Shown in pieces: positions 9,451 to 18,271 of a DNA stretch of 64,000 nucleotides. Every line of letters starts with the position of its first letter. Position 1 is the first letter of the stretch. The translations under genes and the position numbers were made by a program. The stretch spans positions 558,001 through 622,000 of the forward strand of contig NC_007406.1 in NCBI RefSeq assembly GCF_000012725.1, read 5' to 3'. The stretch comes from Nitrobacter winogradskyi Nb-255. Lineage in GTDB: Bacteria; Pseudomonadota; Alphaproteobacteria; Rhizobiales; Xanthobacteraceae. The notes under the pieces are model-generated. The model was not told where the DNA came from, ran no database searches, and saw nothing but the letters and a program-made list of their open reading frames with translations.

Positions 9451-10167
9451 ATGGCTTTTGAACACACCGCAAAGGCTTTCGACGACGATCTCCAGGAGCT
9501 GACGCGGCTGGTTTCCGAAATGGGCGGACTGGCTGAACGGCAGATCGTGGAGTCGCTGGACGCGCTGATCCGCCGCGACACCACCCTGGGTGATCGCGTG
9601 GTGGCCGCCGATTCCGAGATCGACCAGTTGCAGCGCATGATCGAGGAGCGCGCCGTGCTCACCATCGCGCGGCGGCAGCCGATGGCCGTGGATCTGCGCG
9701 AGATCGTCGGCGCCATGCGGGTCGCGATCGATCTGGAGCGCATCGGCGATCTCGCCAAGAACATGGGCAAGCGCGTGGTCGCGATCGACAGCGATTTCCG
9801 TCCGCTGAAACTGATCCGCGGTCTTGAGCATATGACCGATCTGGTGCGGTCACAGGTCAAGTCGGTGCTCGACGCCTACGCGGCGCACGACCTGCCTGCG
9901 GCAATGGCGGTCTGGAAAGGGGACGAGGAGGTGGATGCGATCTGCACCTCCCTGTTCCGCGAGCTCCTGACGTACATGATGGAAGACCCGCGCAACATCG
10001 GGTTCTGTATTCACCTGATGTTCTGCGCCAAGAATATCGAGCGGATCGGCGACCACGCCACCAATATCGCGGAGACGGTGTTCTACATGATCGAGGGTCA
10101 GCAGATCCTCGACAAGCGTCCCAAGGGGGACATGACAGGTTTCGCATCGGCGGCTCCGGGAAACTGA
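9451..10167 (+). CDS. phoU: phosphate signalling complex protein PhoU
   Basis: 238 residues, all helical, with two PhoU repeats: VAADSEIDQLQRMIEERAV in the first and a matching GDEEVDAICTSLFREL in the second, each followed by an RIGD(L/H)A segment (ERIGDLAKNM, ERIGDHATNI). PhoU connects the Pst transporter to PhoR and keeps the regulon off when phosphate is plentiful. The ribosome site is GGGGAG. phoB starts 21 bases after the stop, so the phosphate operon probably runs to phoB. Confidence 0.95.
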   Translation: MAFEHTAKAFDDDLQELTRLVSEMGGLAERQIVESLDALIRRDTTLGDRVVAADSEIDQLQRMIEERAVLTIARRQPMAVDLREIVGAMRVAIDLERIGDLAKNMGKRVVAIDSDFRPLKLIRGLEHMTDLVRSQVKSVLDAYAAHDLPAAMAVWKGDEEVDAICTSLFRELLTYMMEDPRNIGFCIHLMFCAKNIERIGDHATNIAETVFYMIEGQQILDKRPKGDMTGFASAAPGN

Positions 10168-10188
10168 AACGGGATCAGGCGAGACACG

Positions 10189-10893
10189 ATGGGTGCACGC
10201 ATTCTGGTAGTTGAAGACGAGGAAGCGTTGACGACGCTGCTGCGCTACAATCTTGAAGCGGAAGGGTACGAGGTCGAAACGGTCGTGCGGGGTGACGAGG
10301 CGGATACGCGGCTGAAAGAGCGCGTTCCCGACCTTGTGGTGCTGGACTGGATGCTGCCGGGCCTGTCCGGCATCGAGCTGTGCCGCCGGCTGCGGGCCCG
10401 CTCCGACACCAGGCAGCTTCCGATCATCATGCTCACCGCGCGCGGCGAGGAGAGCGAGCGGGTGCGGGGGCTCGCGACCGGCGCGGACGACTACGTGGTC
10501 AAGCCGTTCTCGGTGCCGGAACTCCTGGCGAGGGTGAAAAGCCTGCTGCGGCGCGCGAGCCCGGCGCGGCTGGCGTCTGTCCTGAGCTTTGGCGACATAG
10601 AACTCGACCGCGACCGGCACCGTGTCGTGCGCTCCGGCCGTCCGATCGATCTTGGCCCGACCGAGTATCGGTTGCTGGAGTTTTTTCTCGAGCATCCCGG
10701 CCGGGTGTTCAGCCGCGAGCAATTGCTCGACAGCGTCTGGGGCCGTGATGTCTATATCGACGAGCGCACCGTCGACGTTCACATCGGTCGGCTGCGCAAG
10801 CTGCTCAATCCTGACGGCGAGCTGGATCCGATCCGCACGGTGCGCGGCGCGGGTTACGCACTTGACGAGCAGTTCGCAAGCAGGACCGAGTAA
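10189..10893 (+). CDS. phoB: phosphate regulon response regulator PhoB
   Basis: 234 residues. The N-terminal receiver has the acidic triad (VVEDEE), phospho-acceptor Asp53 (VVLDWMLPG), Thr in IIMLTARG and Lys in DDYVVKPFS. The C-terminal OmpR/PhoB winged helix includes LGPTEYRLLEFFL, RVFSREQLLDSVWG and ERTVDVHIGRLRKLL. It is phosphorylated by PhoR and binds Pho boxes such as the one at 5445-5462. It ends the phosphate operon; the 251 bases after it contain a fragment of the dispersed repeat. Confidence 0.95.
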   Translation: MGARILVVEDEEALTTLLRYNLEAEGYEVETVVRGDEADTRLKERVPDLVVLDWMLPGLSGIELCRRLRARSDTRQLPIIMLTARGEESERVRGLATGADDYVVKPFSVPELLARVKSLLRRASPARLASVLSFGDIELDRDRHRVVRSGRPIDLGPTEYRLLEFFLEHPGRVFSREQLLDSVWGRDVYIDERTVDVHIGRLRKLLNPDGELDPIRTVRGAGYALDEQFASRTE

Positions 10894-11007
10894 GCGGGGC
10901 GAGTTGAGGGAGCGTCGGTGATCCTCGTTGTTCTGCACCAAAGCGCCTGCCGCGGCCGGAACCGTTCCGTTTCTGACGGAGTCGTGAGCGGGGTTCTGGG
11001 ATTCTGA

Positions 11008-11064
11008 TCCGGCGCGTTTTCTTTAACGCGAACCGGCGGCCGCTTTGCTCAAAACGCTATGATC
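11008..11064 (-). repeat. partial copy of the dispersed modular repeat
   Basis: Contains GCGTTTTCTTTAACGCGAAC followed by TTTGCTCAAAACGCTAT, matching in reverse the two outer modules of the repeat family found throughout the window. The hairpin modules are missing. It lies between phoB and gcrA. Confidence 0.6.
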
Positions 11065-11144
11065 GCGGATTCATCATCCCCGTCGCAAAGCGGAGATGAT
11101 CGGTTCAAGCCCGGCTATGACGAGATCCGAGGGGCACGCGATGA

Positions 11145-11651
11145 TTACCGCGTCTTCGGCGATTGGCGGCGGCGGTCGGCGGCGGGCTGATAGGCGATGC
11201 GTGAGTGGTGCGCGCAATAGGGAAGGCCGGTGAGAGCCTTGCCGCCGCAGAAGAAGAACTCCGGACTCGCGGGATCGCCGACCGGCCAGTGGCAGGTGGC
11301 TTCGCTGAGTTCGAGCAGCGATCGCCGCTGGCTCATGGGCACGACATTGTCGTAGGCGATCGGGTCTGCTTCGATCTCGACCTCGAAAGCTTGCGCGAGC
11401 GCGGTGTTGCCCCGGGAGACAGGGCGGGACACCCGCACCATGTGCTGGGCGGGGCGGGCCTTGCGCGTCCGGGGCACGGTGGACGACGGGCTCTTGGCGC
11501 GGCCCGAAAGGCCCAGCCGATGCACCTTGCCGATCACCGCGTTGCGGGTCACGTTGCCGAGTTCGGCGGCGATCTGACTTGCGGAGAGGCCCGCTTCCCA
11601 AAGCTTCTTCAGCTGTTCGACGCGGTCGTCGGTCCAGGTTATCACCGTCAT
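11145..11651 (-). CDS. gcrA: cell cycle transcriptional regulator GcrA
   Basis: 168 residues. The N-terminal GcrA DNA-binding domain, WTDDRVEQLKKLWEAGLSAS followed by QIAAELGNVTRNAVIGKVHR, is nearly invariant in alphaproteobacteria. The C-terminal zinc-like segment has CHWPVGDPASPEFFFCGG and YCAHH. GcrA works with sigma70 at promoters carrying CcrM-methylated GANTC sites and controls S-phase genes, including ctrA. The gene reads leftward. Several GANTC sites lie upstream (11729, 11854, 11867), consistent with methylation-dependent control of its own region, which is inference. Confidence 0.95.
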   Translation of the reverse strand: MTVITWTDDRVEQLKKLWEAGLSASQIAAELGNVTRNAVIGKVHRLGLSGRAKSPSSTVPRTRKARPAQHMVRVSRPVSRGNTALAQAFEVEIEADPIAYDNVVPMSQRRSLLELSEATCHWPVGDPASPEFFFCGGKALTGLPYCAHHSRIAYQPAADRRRQSPKTR

Positions 11652-11998
11652 CGCACATTGTTCCCTTGTGTAATGCGTGCCTCCCCAAGGCCGCGCATCT
11701 AAGCGCCCCCGAAAAACCCGTGCCGACAGAATCCCTTAGCCCTCGCCGGGCGGGAAAAACGCCCGGGCGCTTACGCTGAAACAGGAACCGATCGAGGATC
11801 AAAACGCCGCACGAGATGTCGTATTCGACGGGCCCAACGCTACAATATGCCGTGACTCACGCGCAAGAGTCGGGCCTCGCGGCGTCCACATGTTATGCAG
11901 GAAAACGAGAGAAACCGCTCATTCTGCGACTTTCCCGCATCACTGCCCGCGCAAATGGAATATTGACAGTGATTGCCGCGCACCTAGAATAACCGCCG

Positions 11999-12022
11999 CG
12001 TGCCGCCTTGAAAGGCGGCACG
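11999..12022 (+). other. perfect hairpin in the argD leader
   Basis: CGTGCCGCCTT-GA-AAGGCGGCACG, an 11-bp stem with a 2-base loop, followed by CGTTTCGTTTTCGG, a broken T-rich run. It could be an attenuator or terminator in the leader of argD. It is only about 107 bases before the argD ATG. Confidence 0.55.
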
Positions 12023-12028
12023 TTTCGT

Positions 12029-12070
12029 TTTCGGGGCTGACAGTTCATCTTTCGGAGCTGACAGTTCATT
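12029..12070 (+). promoter_or_regulatory. two tandem 21-bp direct repeats upstream of argD
   Basis: TTTCGGGGCTGACAGTTCAT plus C is followed directly by TTTCGGAGCTGACAGTTCAT plus T, with 19 of 21 bases identical. The 21-bp period is two helical turns, as expected for an operator bound by two protein subunits on the same face. It ends 58 bases before the argD start. The binding protein is unknown. Confidence 0.5.
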
Positions 12071-12128
12071 GATCGCGCCACAGCGCGGTCGGGCCGAACC
12101 GCTCCCACCATCCAACCGGCAAACCGTC

Positions 12129-13340
12129 ATGACCACAGCCGCGGCGTCTCATCTGTTGCCCGTTTTCGCAAGGGCCGATCTTTCATTCGAGAGCGGTGAA
12201 GGAGCCTGGCTGCTCGGCTCGGACGGCGGACGTTATCTCGATTTCACGAGCGGCGTTGCCGTGAATGCGCTGGGCCATTGCCATCCGCATCTCGTCGCCG
12301 CGCTTCAGGCGCAGACGGCGAAGCTGTGGCACGTCTCGAACCTGTTCAAGTCGCCCGACGGCGAGCGCCTGGCGGTGCGGCTCTGCGAGCAGAGTTTCGC
12401 CGATTTCGTCTTCTTCGCCAATTCGGGCGCCGAGGCGGTTGAATGCGCCATCAAGATCGTGCGTCGTTATCATGCCGGCAGGGGTAATCCGGAACGCTAT
12501 CGGATTGTCACCTTCGAGGGCGCCTTTCATGGCCGCACGCTGGCGATGCTGGCCGCTACCGGCTCGAAAAAATACCTCGAAGGATACGGGCCGCCGGCGG
12601 ACGGTTTTGACCAGGTGCCGCTCGACGATATCGAAGCCGTAAAGAAGGCGGTCGGCCCCGAGACCGCCGGCATCCTGATCGAGCCGTTGCAAGGCGAAGG
12701 CGGCGTGCGCGAGCCGCCTCCTGCGTTCTTCCGGGCGCTGCGCCAGCTTTGCGACGAGCGCGGTCTGCTGCTGGTGTTCGACGAGGTGCAGACCGGCATG
12801 GGCCGCACCGGCGATCTGTTCGCCTACAGGCGCATCGGCGTCGCGCCGGACGTGATGTCACTGGCGAAAGCGCTCGGCGGGGGCTTTCCGATCGGCGCCT
12901 GTCTTGCGACGGCGGAAGCCGCGTCGGGCATGACTCCGGGCTCGCACGGTTCGACCTTCGGCGGCAATCCGCTGGCGGTGGCGGCGGCTCATGCCGTGCT
13001 CGACGTGATGCTCGCTCCCGGCTTCTTCGAGCGGACACGAAAGATGTCGCTGCTGTTGAAACAGAAGCTGGCCTCGCTCGTCGATCGTTATCCGGATGTG
13101 CTGAGCGAGGTGCGCGGCGAGGGGCTTCTGATCGGCCTCAAGGCCGTCGTTCCGTCGGGTGATCTGGTCAGCGCGTTGCGTGAGGAAAAGCTCCTGACCG
13201 TCGGCGCCGGCGAAAACGTCGTTCGCTTGCTGCCGCCGCTGATCATCGGCGAGGCCGAGATCAACGAGGCGGCGCAGAGGCTGGAGCGGGCTTGCGTCAG
13301 GCTGTCGAGCGCATCCGCCAGCAAGGAAGCCGCGCAATGA
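12129..13340 (+). CDS. argD: acetylornithine aminotransferase ArgD
   Basis: 403 residues from the ATG at 12129; an upstream TTG at 12069 is less likely because it lies inside the tandem repeat. It is a class III aminotransferase using PLP. GFHGRT-type segment: [18 protein letters not shown] phosphate/ring contacts: [15 protein letters not shown]. The Schiff-base Lys is in [14 protein letters not shown], and [11 protein letters not shown] follows. It converts N-acetylglutamate semialdehyde to N-acetylornithine in arginine synthesis. The stop overlaps the argF start (ATGA), so argD and argF are coupled. Confidence 0.93.
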   Translation: MTTAAASHLLPVFARADLSFESGEGAWLLGSDGGRYLDFTSGVAVNALGHCHPHLVAALQAQTAKLWHVSNLFKSPDGERLAVRLCEQSFADFVFFANSGAEAVECAIKIVRRYHAGRGNPERYRIVTFEGAFHGRTLAMLAATGSKKYLEGYGPPADGFDQVPLDDIEAVKKAVGPETAGILIEPLQGEGGVREPPPAFFRALRQLCDERGLLLVFDEVQTGMGRTGDLFAYRRIGVAPDVMSLAKALGGGFPIGACLATAEAASGMTPGSHGSTFGGNPLAVAAAHAVLDVMLAPGFFERTRKMSLLLKQKLASLVDRYPDVLSEVRGEGLLIGLKAVVPSGDLVSALREEKLLTVGAGENVVRLLPPLIIGEAEINEAAQRLERACVRLSSASASKEAAQ

Positions 13341-14263
13341 GCAAGGCGCCGCGGCATTTTCTCGACCTGCTCGATATGTCGACCGGGGAGTTGCGCGCGA
13401 TCCTCGACGCCAGCGTCGCGATGAAGAAGCGGCGCAAGGAGGGCCTGATCGCCGACAAGCCGCTCGCAGGCAAGACGCTGGCGATGATCTTCGACAAGCC
13501 CTCGACACGTACCCGCGTGTCGTTCGACGTCGGCATGCGTCAACTGGGCGGCGAGGCGATCATGCTGACCGGGGCGGAAATGCAACTCGGGCGCGGCGAG
13601 ACCATCGCGGATACCGCGAAGGTTCTGTCGCGCTTCGTCGATATCATCATGATCCGTATCCTCAGCCACGACGCGCTGACGGAGCTCGCGGCCCACGCCA
13701 CCGTGCCCGTCATCAACGGACTGACGCGGCGTTCGCATCCCTGCCAGGTGATGGCCGACGTGATGACTTTCGAGGAGCATCGCGGGCCGATCGAGGGGCG
13801 GACCGTGGCGTGGACCGGCGACGACAACAACGTGCTGGCGTCGTGGGCGCATGCGGCGGAGCGCTTCAGCTTCAACCTCAACGTCGCGACCCCACAGGAG
13901 CTGGCGCCGAACAAGCCGCTGAAGGATTGGATCAGATCGAGTGGGGCGTCGATCAGGCTCGGCACCGATCCCGAAGCGGCGGTGCGCGGCGCTGACTGCA
14001 TCGTCACCGACACCTGGGTGTCGATGGGCGACAAGGATGGCGAGCACCGCCACAATCTGCTCAGGCCCTACCAGGTCAATGCGGAATTGATGCGTCTCGC
14101 CAAATCTGACGCGCTGTTCATGCATTGCCTGCCGGCGCACCGTGGCGAAGAGGTCACCGACGAGGTCATTGACGGGCCGCAATCGGTGGTGTTCGACGAG
14201 GCCGAAAATCGCCTTCACGCCCAGAAAGGCATTCTGGCCTGGTGTCTCGGTGCGGGCGGGTAG
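13337..14263 (+). CDS. argF: ornithine carbamoyltransferase ArgF
   Basis: 308 residues, starting at the ATG that overlaps the argD TGA. The carbamoyl-phosphate motif is STRTRVSF; further motifs are [18 protein letters not shown], the ornithine loop around VSMGDKD, and [17 protein letters not shown]. It forms citrulline from ornithine and carbamoyl phosphate in the cytoplasm. Its TAG stop lies at the junction with a copy of the dispersed repeat. Confidence 0.95.
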   Translation: MSKAPRHFLDLLDMSTGELRAILDASVAMKKRRKEGLIADKPLAGKTLAMIFDKPSTRTRVSFDVGMRQLGGEAIMLTGAEMQLGRGETIADTAKVLSRFVDIIMIRILSHDALTELAAHATVPVINGLTRRSHPCQVMADVMTFEEHRGPIEGRTVAWTGDDNNVLASWAHAAERFSFNLNVATPQELAPNKPLKDWIRSSGASIRLGTDPEAAVRGADCIVTDTWVSMGDKDGEHRHNLLRPYQVNAELMRLAKSDALFMHCLPAHRGEEVTDEVIDGPQSVVFDEAENRLHAQKGILAWCLGAGG

Positions 14264-14346
14264 CATCGGAAGCGGAGCGAAGCATGTCCTCGGGCTTGAT
14301 CCGAGGATGGAACCCGGCTCGCGTTAAGAAAACGCGTCAAACATAA
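14264..14346 (+). repeat. dispersed modular repeat, copy A after argF
   Basis: GAGCGAAGCATGTCCTCGGG, then CTTGATCCGAGGATGGA (a short hairpin of CCTCGG and CCGAGG), then CGCGTTAAGAAAACGCGTC. These are the first three modules of the family; the fourth hairpin module is missing. Confidence 0.7.
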
Positions 14347-14387
14347 AGAAGAGTCTTTCACCGTTCCATGAAGTAGTGCAGGAACTC

Positions 14388-14493
14388 TATAGCGTTTTCG
14401 AGCGAAGTAGAAACCGGTTCGCGTGAAGAAAACGCGTCAAAACAAGATTATAGAGCTTCGCTTCTGATTCCATCAGAAGCGAAGAGGCTCTAG
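14388..14493 (+). repeat. dispersed modular repeat, copy B
   Basis: TATAGCGTTTTCGAGCGAAG and ACCGGTTCGCGTGAAGAAAA are followed by the hairpin CTTCGCTTCTGAT-TCC-ATCAGAAGCGAAG. The CTCGGG hairpin module is absent. The right end supplies the TAG stop of the convergent coiled-coil gene (complement of CTA at 14490-14492). Confidence 0.75.
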
Positions 14494-15746
14494 CTCGACC
14501 GCCGCTCGCTGCGGGGGGCATGAGGTTGCAGGGCGCGGATGCGGTCGGCCAGCGTGCTGACCGGAATCACGCCCGCCGAACCATTGGGGGCCTTGGCGGG
14601 GCCGGTAGCTGATGCGGCCAGGATGGTTTCGATCGGTGAATCCGGCCCCTCGATGGTCATCGCGAGCCTCGCGACCTCGGCGGCGATGTCATTGATATGC
14701 TCGCGCAGCAGCGCGTTTTCCATCTGCTCGACCGTGCCGGATTCCGTCTGACGCTGGAGAACGTTGATGTCGCGCTGCAATTTGGCTCGCTCGTCGTGGG
14801 CGGCGCGCAGCGCCCGTTCGGTCGCCAGCATTTCGTTGCGCAGCGTATCGATCAGCGGAGACTTGCCGCCCGTTAACGACGCAATTTCGTCACGCAACTC
14901 ACTGTTGGCGCGCTCCGCGGCGGTTTTGGCTCGCCGCAACTCACTGTTCTTCGCATTTCGCTCGGTGAGCGCGTTGGCCTGCGCCGCGAGGTCGGCTTCG
15001 AGTGCCCTGACGCGGCCGCCGAGCCTTTCCGCGTCCCTGGTCTTGTCGATGAGCTGGGTGTCGATGTTGACGATGCGCTGGCTCAGGTTCTCGACGTGTT
15101 TGCGCGCGTCGTCACGTTCCCGGGCAACGGCTGCCGTTTCATCGCGCTGTTGCTCTAGCAGTGCTTGCGTGGAGGCGAGTTCGTTCTCGACCTCGTTGAG
15201 GCGGCTCTGCAGTCGCTCGATCTGGGCGCGCACCACGAACAGTTCGGCTTGCCGACTCTCGGCGGTCACCGAGCGCTCCGACAACTCCTGACGGAGCCGC
15301 CCGAGGTCGCTCTGCCGCTCGGCGAGCGTCTGCTCAACGCTCCGAAGGGTTTCCGCCCTGGCGGCGAGCTCCTGTTCGGCGGACTGCAGACGCTCTCCCA
15401 CCGTCTTCCCGCGTCCTTCCAGGCTGAATATCCTTTCGTTCTTCTCACCAAGCTCCACCTTCAGGCGGTTGATGGCGTCGGCCTTTTTTCCGAGCTCCGC
15501 GGACTGACTGGCGACCTTCCTCCTGAACTGGTCGACCTTCATTTCCAGCCGCCGCGCCGACATCGCGAATTCGGCGCGCAACTGATCCCTGTCGGCCTGG
15601 ATCTCAGCCATCGACATCGGAGTGGCGGCTTCCATGCGTTTGACGGTGAGGCGGACGGCGCGATCATGCACGAGCGGCATGACCATCAGCCCGCACAGCA
15701 TCGAAACCAGAAAACCGATCGCCAGATACATGATCGGCTCGACCAT
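14490..15746 (-). CDS. membrane-anchored long coiled-coil protein
   Basis: 418 residues from the ATG at 15746. One transmembrane helix at the N-terminus (MYLAIGFLVSMLCGLMVMPL) is followed by almost continuous heptad-rich coiled coil from about residue 45 to 350, rich in Glu, Arg, Leu and Ala, then a low-complexity tail. No enzymatic motif is seen. Similar proteins occur widely in Rhizobiales as hypothetical proteins. A structural or scaffolding role at the inner membrane is likely from architecture alone. In-frame codons upstream (to 15860) would add about 38 residues without hydrophobic character, so I used the internal ATG just before the helix. Confidence 0.75.
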   Translation of the reverse strand: MVEPIMYLAIGFLVSMLCGLMVMPLVHDRAVRLTVKRMEAATPMSMAEIQADRDQLRAEFAMSARRLEMKVDQFRRKVASQSAELGKKADAINRLKVELGEKNERIFSLEGRGKTVGERLQSAEQELAARAETLRSVEQTLAERQSDLGRLRQELSERSVTAESRQAELFVVRAQIERLQSRLNEVENELASTQALLEQQRDETAAVARERDDARKHVENLSQRIVNIDTQLIDKTRDAERLGGRVRALEADLAAQANALTERNAKNSELRRAKTAAERANSELRDEIASLTGGKSPLIDTLRNEMLATERALRAAHDERAKLQRDINVLQRQTESGTVEQMENALLREHINDIAAEVARLAMTIEGPDSPIETILAASATGPAKAPNGSAGVIPVSTLADRIRALQPHAPRSERRSS

Positions 15747-15865
15747 GAGCAACGCTCCACAACCCCGGACAGGCCCGGCAAGGATCTGGTTACCATGCCA
15801 CGGGCGACTGACGGAACGCCAGCGCCGCGCCTCGAATCGTCGCTCCGGCCAGTCGGACAACCATT

Positions 15866-15908
15866 TCTAGAGCATGGTCCGCTTCAACTTGATCGGATTA
15901 TGCTCTGG
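15866..15908. repeat. short palindromic repeat (AGAGCAT...ATGCTCT type)
   Basis: TAGAGCATGGTCCGCTTCAA through GATCGGATTATGCTCTG. The ends AGAGCAT and ATGCTCT are inverted, with a partly complementary interior. It is related in layout to the 30982-31034 element. It lies between the coiled-coil gene and the DUF1134 gene. Confidence 0.55.
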
Positions 15909-15913
15909 GGAGA

Positions 15914-16558
15914 TCAGAACGGGTTCCAGGTCGCTTGCGGGGTATATTTCAGGTAGCCGACATTGGCGCCGAGCCGCAGCCCGAGACCCGAGCGGATCGG
16001 GACCAGCACGATGTCGTTCGCGGTCAGCGCCGTCATTCCGAAGCCGCCGACGATATAGGCGGAACCGTCGATGCCGACGAAACGCTGATAGATCGCGTTG
16101 GTGGCAGGCAGATTATAGACCAGCGTCATGGTCCGGGCGCCGTCGCCGCCCCAGTCGAAGCCGACGGACGGCCCCTGCCAATAGACTTTCAGATCGCCGG
16201 CATTTTTGGTGTAGAGGGTGCCCTCGCCGTAGCGCAGACCCGCGACGAAGGCCCCCGAGCCTTCCTCGCCCAGGATGTAGCCGTTCGGCAGGCCCCACTG
16301 GCTGACCGCACGTTCGATGACGGATGCGAGACCCCGCGAGACGTTGCCGAAGAACCGGGTTCCGGATTTGAGGAGTTCATCCGACGAATAGGTGCCGGGA
16401 CTGCCGTTCCGATGCGCCGGCTGCGCCTGGTACGGCTGTGCTTGGTAGGGCTGTGCCGGCGGCGTCTGGTACGGCGCTGATTGCTGGGCGGAAGCCGGCA
16501 CAATCGCGAACATCACCGCAGCGAGCGCGACCGCTGCAAGGCGCGAAATGAAAGTCAT
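15914..16558 (-). CDS. DUF1134-family exported protein
   Basis: 214 residues from the ATG at 16558. The Sec signal is MTFISRLAAVALAAVMFAIV, with cleavage near ASA-QQ. A Pro/Gln/Tyr-rich linker carries a repeated YQAQP motif, and the conserved domain includes RGLASVIERAVSQWG, KVYWQGPSVGFDWGGDG, FVGIDGSAYIVGGFGM and YLKYTPQATWNPF. These are features of DUF1134 (Ysc84/EipA-like) proteins of Rhizobiales; the best-studied relative, EipA of Brucella, is a periplasmic protein needed for envelope integrity. The start was chosen at the signal peptide. Confidence 0.85.
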   Translation of the reverse strand: MTFISRLAAVALAAVMFAIVPASAQQSAPYQTPPAQPYQAQPYQAQPAHRNGSPGTYSSDELLKSGTRFFGNVSRGLASVIERAVSQWGLPNGYILGEEGSGAFVAGLRYGEGTLYTKNAGDLKVYWQGPSVGFDWGGDGARTMTLVYNLPATNAIYQRFVGIDGSAYIVGGFGMTALTANDIVLVPIRSGLGLRLGANVGYLKYTPQATWNPF

Positions 16559-16698
16559 GAAAAGAACCCCAAGTATGGCACCCCAAGTAAAAGCACCCCA
16601 CGTAGCAAAACTTGCCACTGCGTCCTTAACCGGATGCTGACACGCGGTCCGTAGGATGCGGCGATCACCCCCCGACTCACGCGTTATCGGCATCAAGT

Positions 16699-17205
16699 AT
16701 GACGGCACGGCGGCAGGAAAGGAATGGCTTGCGTCTTGGGTTGGCCGTGATCGCCGCGCTGGGCGGCGGGCTCGCTCCCCCCGGCCTCGATTTGACGGCG
16801 CTGGCCGCCACCTCCGAACGGGTCGTGGTCGACCGGTATACCGGACTTGCGATCGGCGGGTTCGATCCCGTGGCGTTTTTTACCGACGCGCGGCCGGTGC
16901 GAGGCGTGTCCGAGTTCGAGGTGTCGCATGATGGCGTCATCTGGCGCTTCGCCAATCCCAGCAACCGCGCCTTTTTCCTCGCCGACCCCGATGTCTATAG
17001 TCCGCGTTTCGGCGGCTACGATCCGGTTGGCGTTACGCGGGGCGTGGTCCGCGCCGGGACCGCGCGATTGTGGCTGGTGATCGGCGAGCGGCTCTATCTG
17101 TTCGGCCATGAGGACACCCGCGCGGCTTTCGCCGCCGATCCGGCGCGTTATCTGCGGGAGGCGACGCGCCGCTGGGCCGCGCTCAAGGAGATGCTCGCGC
17201 AATAG
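16699..17205 (+). CDS. YHS-domain exported protein
   Basis: 168 residues with an N-terminal signal (RLGLAVIAALGGGLAPP...), then a YHS-like domain: DRYTGLAIGGFDPVAFF, FEVSHDGVIWRFANPSNRAF and DPDVYSPRFGGYDPVGVTRG. The family is often linked to metal handling or redox proteins, but the Cys ligands of copper YHS proteins are not seen here, so function is open. The TAG stop is formed by the left end of the following dispersed repeat. The gene is divergent from the DUF1134 gene. Confidence 0.75.
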   Translation: MTARRQERNGLRLGLAVIAALGGGLAPPGLDLTALAATSERVVVDRYTGLAIGGFDPVAFFTDARPVRGVSEFEVSHDGVIWRFANPSNRAFFLADPDVYSPRFGGYDPVGVTRGVVRAGTARLWLVIGERLYLFGHEDTRAAFAADPARYLREATRRWAALKEMLAQ

Positions 17206-17307
17206 AGCCTTTCCACTTCTGATCGTATCAGAAGCCGACCTCTGGGTTGTTGTTTTAACGCGTTTTCTTCACGGGAACCGGCATCCACTTCGCTCGAAAA
17301 CGCTATA
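17203..17307 (-). repeat. dispersed modular repeat between the YHS gene and cysQ
   Basis: Reverse orientation: the hairpin CTTCTGATCGTATCAGAAG, then ACGCGTTTTCTTCACGGGAA, then CACTTCGCTCGAAAACGCTA. Its left edge contains the TAG stop of the YHS gene and its right edge the stop of cysQ, so both convergent genes end inside the repeat. Confidence 0.75.
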
Positions 17308-18121
17308 GGGGCGCGGCGGAAGGGTCGCCCCAGGCGATAAACCCCGGCACCAGAAATCCCTCGCGCGCTTCACCGAAACGCAGCGGCGCGCCCGATTCGT
17401 CCGTGACCTTGCCGCCGGCGGCGGTGACCAAAGCGTGGCCTGCCGCAACGTCCCATTCGCAGGTAGGGGCAAGGCGCGGGTAGATATCGGCACAGCCTTC
17501 CGCGATCCGGCAGAACTTGACGGCGGAGCCGAGCGGCTTGCGCACCGCGCCGGGACGGCGGGAGATGAAGGCGTCCGAGCGGCTGTCGGCGTGGGATCGG
17601 CTGACGGCGGCGATCCATTGAGAGTTCGGTGCGGGAAACGGCCGTGTCCTGATCGGCTCGGCGACGCCGGCGCGCGAGTCGGAGACGTCCGTGAGGCGTT
17701 CGGCGCCGCGCCCGACAAGGCCGCGCCAGATCGACCCGAGCGCCGGCGCGCCGATGATGCCGAGCAGCGGCATGCCCTCCGTCACGATCGCGAGGTTGAC
17801 GGTGTATTCGTTGCGGCCGGCGATGAACTCCTTGGTGCCGTCCAGCGGATCGATCACGAACAGGCTTCCGGAATAAGGCGGTGTCGCGAGATGCGCCCGC
17901 TCCTCGGAGAGCACCGGAATATCGGGGCAGAGCCGCGCGAGTCCTTCCGCGATCACATTGTCAGCGGCGAGATCCGCATCCGTGACGGGAGAGCCGTCGA
18001 TCTTGCCGCCTGTCTTCATGCGGTCGCGATTGACCGAGAGCACGGCGGCGCCGGCTTTCGCGACCAGATCGGTGAGCAATCCCACCAGCGCCGCGGCGGA
18101 TTGAGCGTCGATCACCGGCAT
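17303..18121 (-). CDS. cysQ: 3'(2'),5'-bisphosphate nucleotidase CysQ
   Basis: 272 residues, inositol-monophosphatase fold. Metal-site motifs: VLSEERAH, IDPLDGTKEFIAGRNEYTVN and CEWDVAAGHALVTAAGG. It hydrolyses 3'-phosphoadenosine 5'-phosphate formed in sulfate assimilation. The ATG at 18121 was chosen because it starts the conserved helix; an open frame extends 236 codons further upstream without homology and overlaps chpT. The stop codon lies in the adjacent repeat. Confidence 0.9.
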   Translation of the reverse strand: MPVIDAQSAAALVGLLTDLVAKAGAAVLSVNRDRMKTGGKIDGSPVTDADLAADNVIAEGLARLCPDIPVLSEERAHLATPPYSGSLFVIDPLDGTKEFIAGRNEYTVNLAIVTEGMPLLGIIGAPALGSIWRGLVGRGAERLTDVSDSRAGVAEPIRTRPFPAPNSQWIAAVSRSHADSRSDAFISRRPGAVRKPLGSAVKFCRIAEGCADIYPRLAPTCEWDVAAGHALVTAAGGKVTDESGAPLRFGEAREGFLVPGFIAWGDPSAAPL

Positions 18122-18271
18122 GTGCGAAGCGTCCTTGCGTGCCGCCGCAGGACGGCGTCCGCCTGAAGGTGGCAGCGCGGGCTCAGGCCGTGTATCAAAC
18201 CCTGAAGGTCCTTTGATTCGCCGTGTCCGCGCGCAGCGGAGTTGCCGAAACAGATCCCAGGAACAGGTTTT

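Larger units (their letters stand above)
11652..12128. other. gcrA-argD divergent intergenic region
   Basis: 477 bases without a convincing gene. It holds GANTC sites at 11729-11733, 11854-11858 and 11867-11871 on the gcrA side. On the argD side it holds a perfect hairpin (11999-12022) followed by two tandem copies of a 21-bp element (12029-12070). Short open frames in both directions show no family resemblance. Confidence 0.6.
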
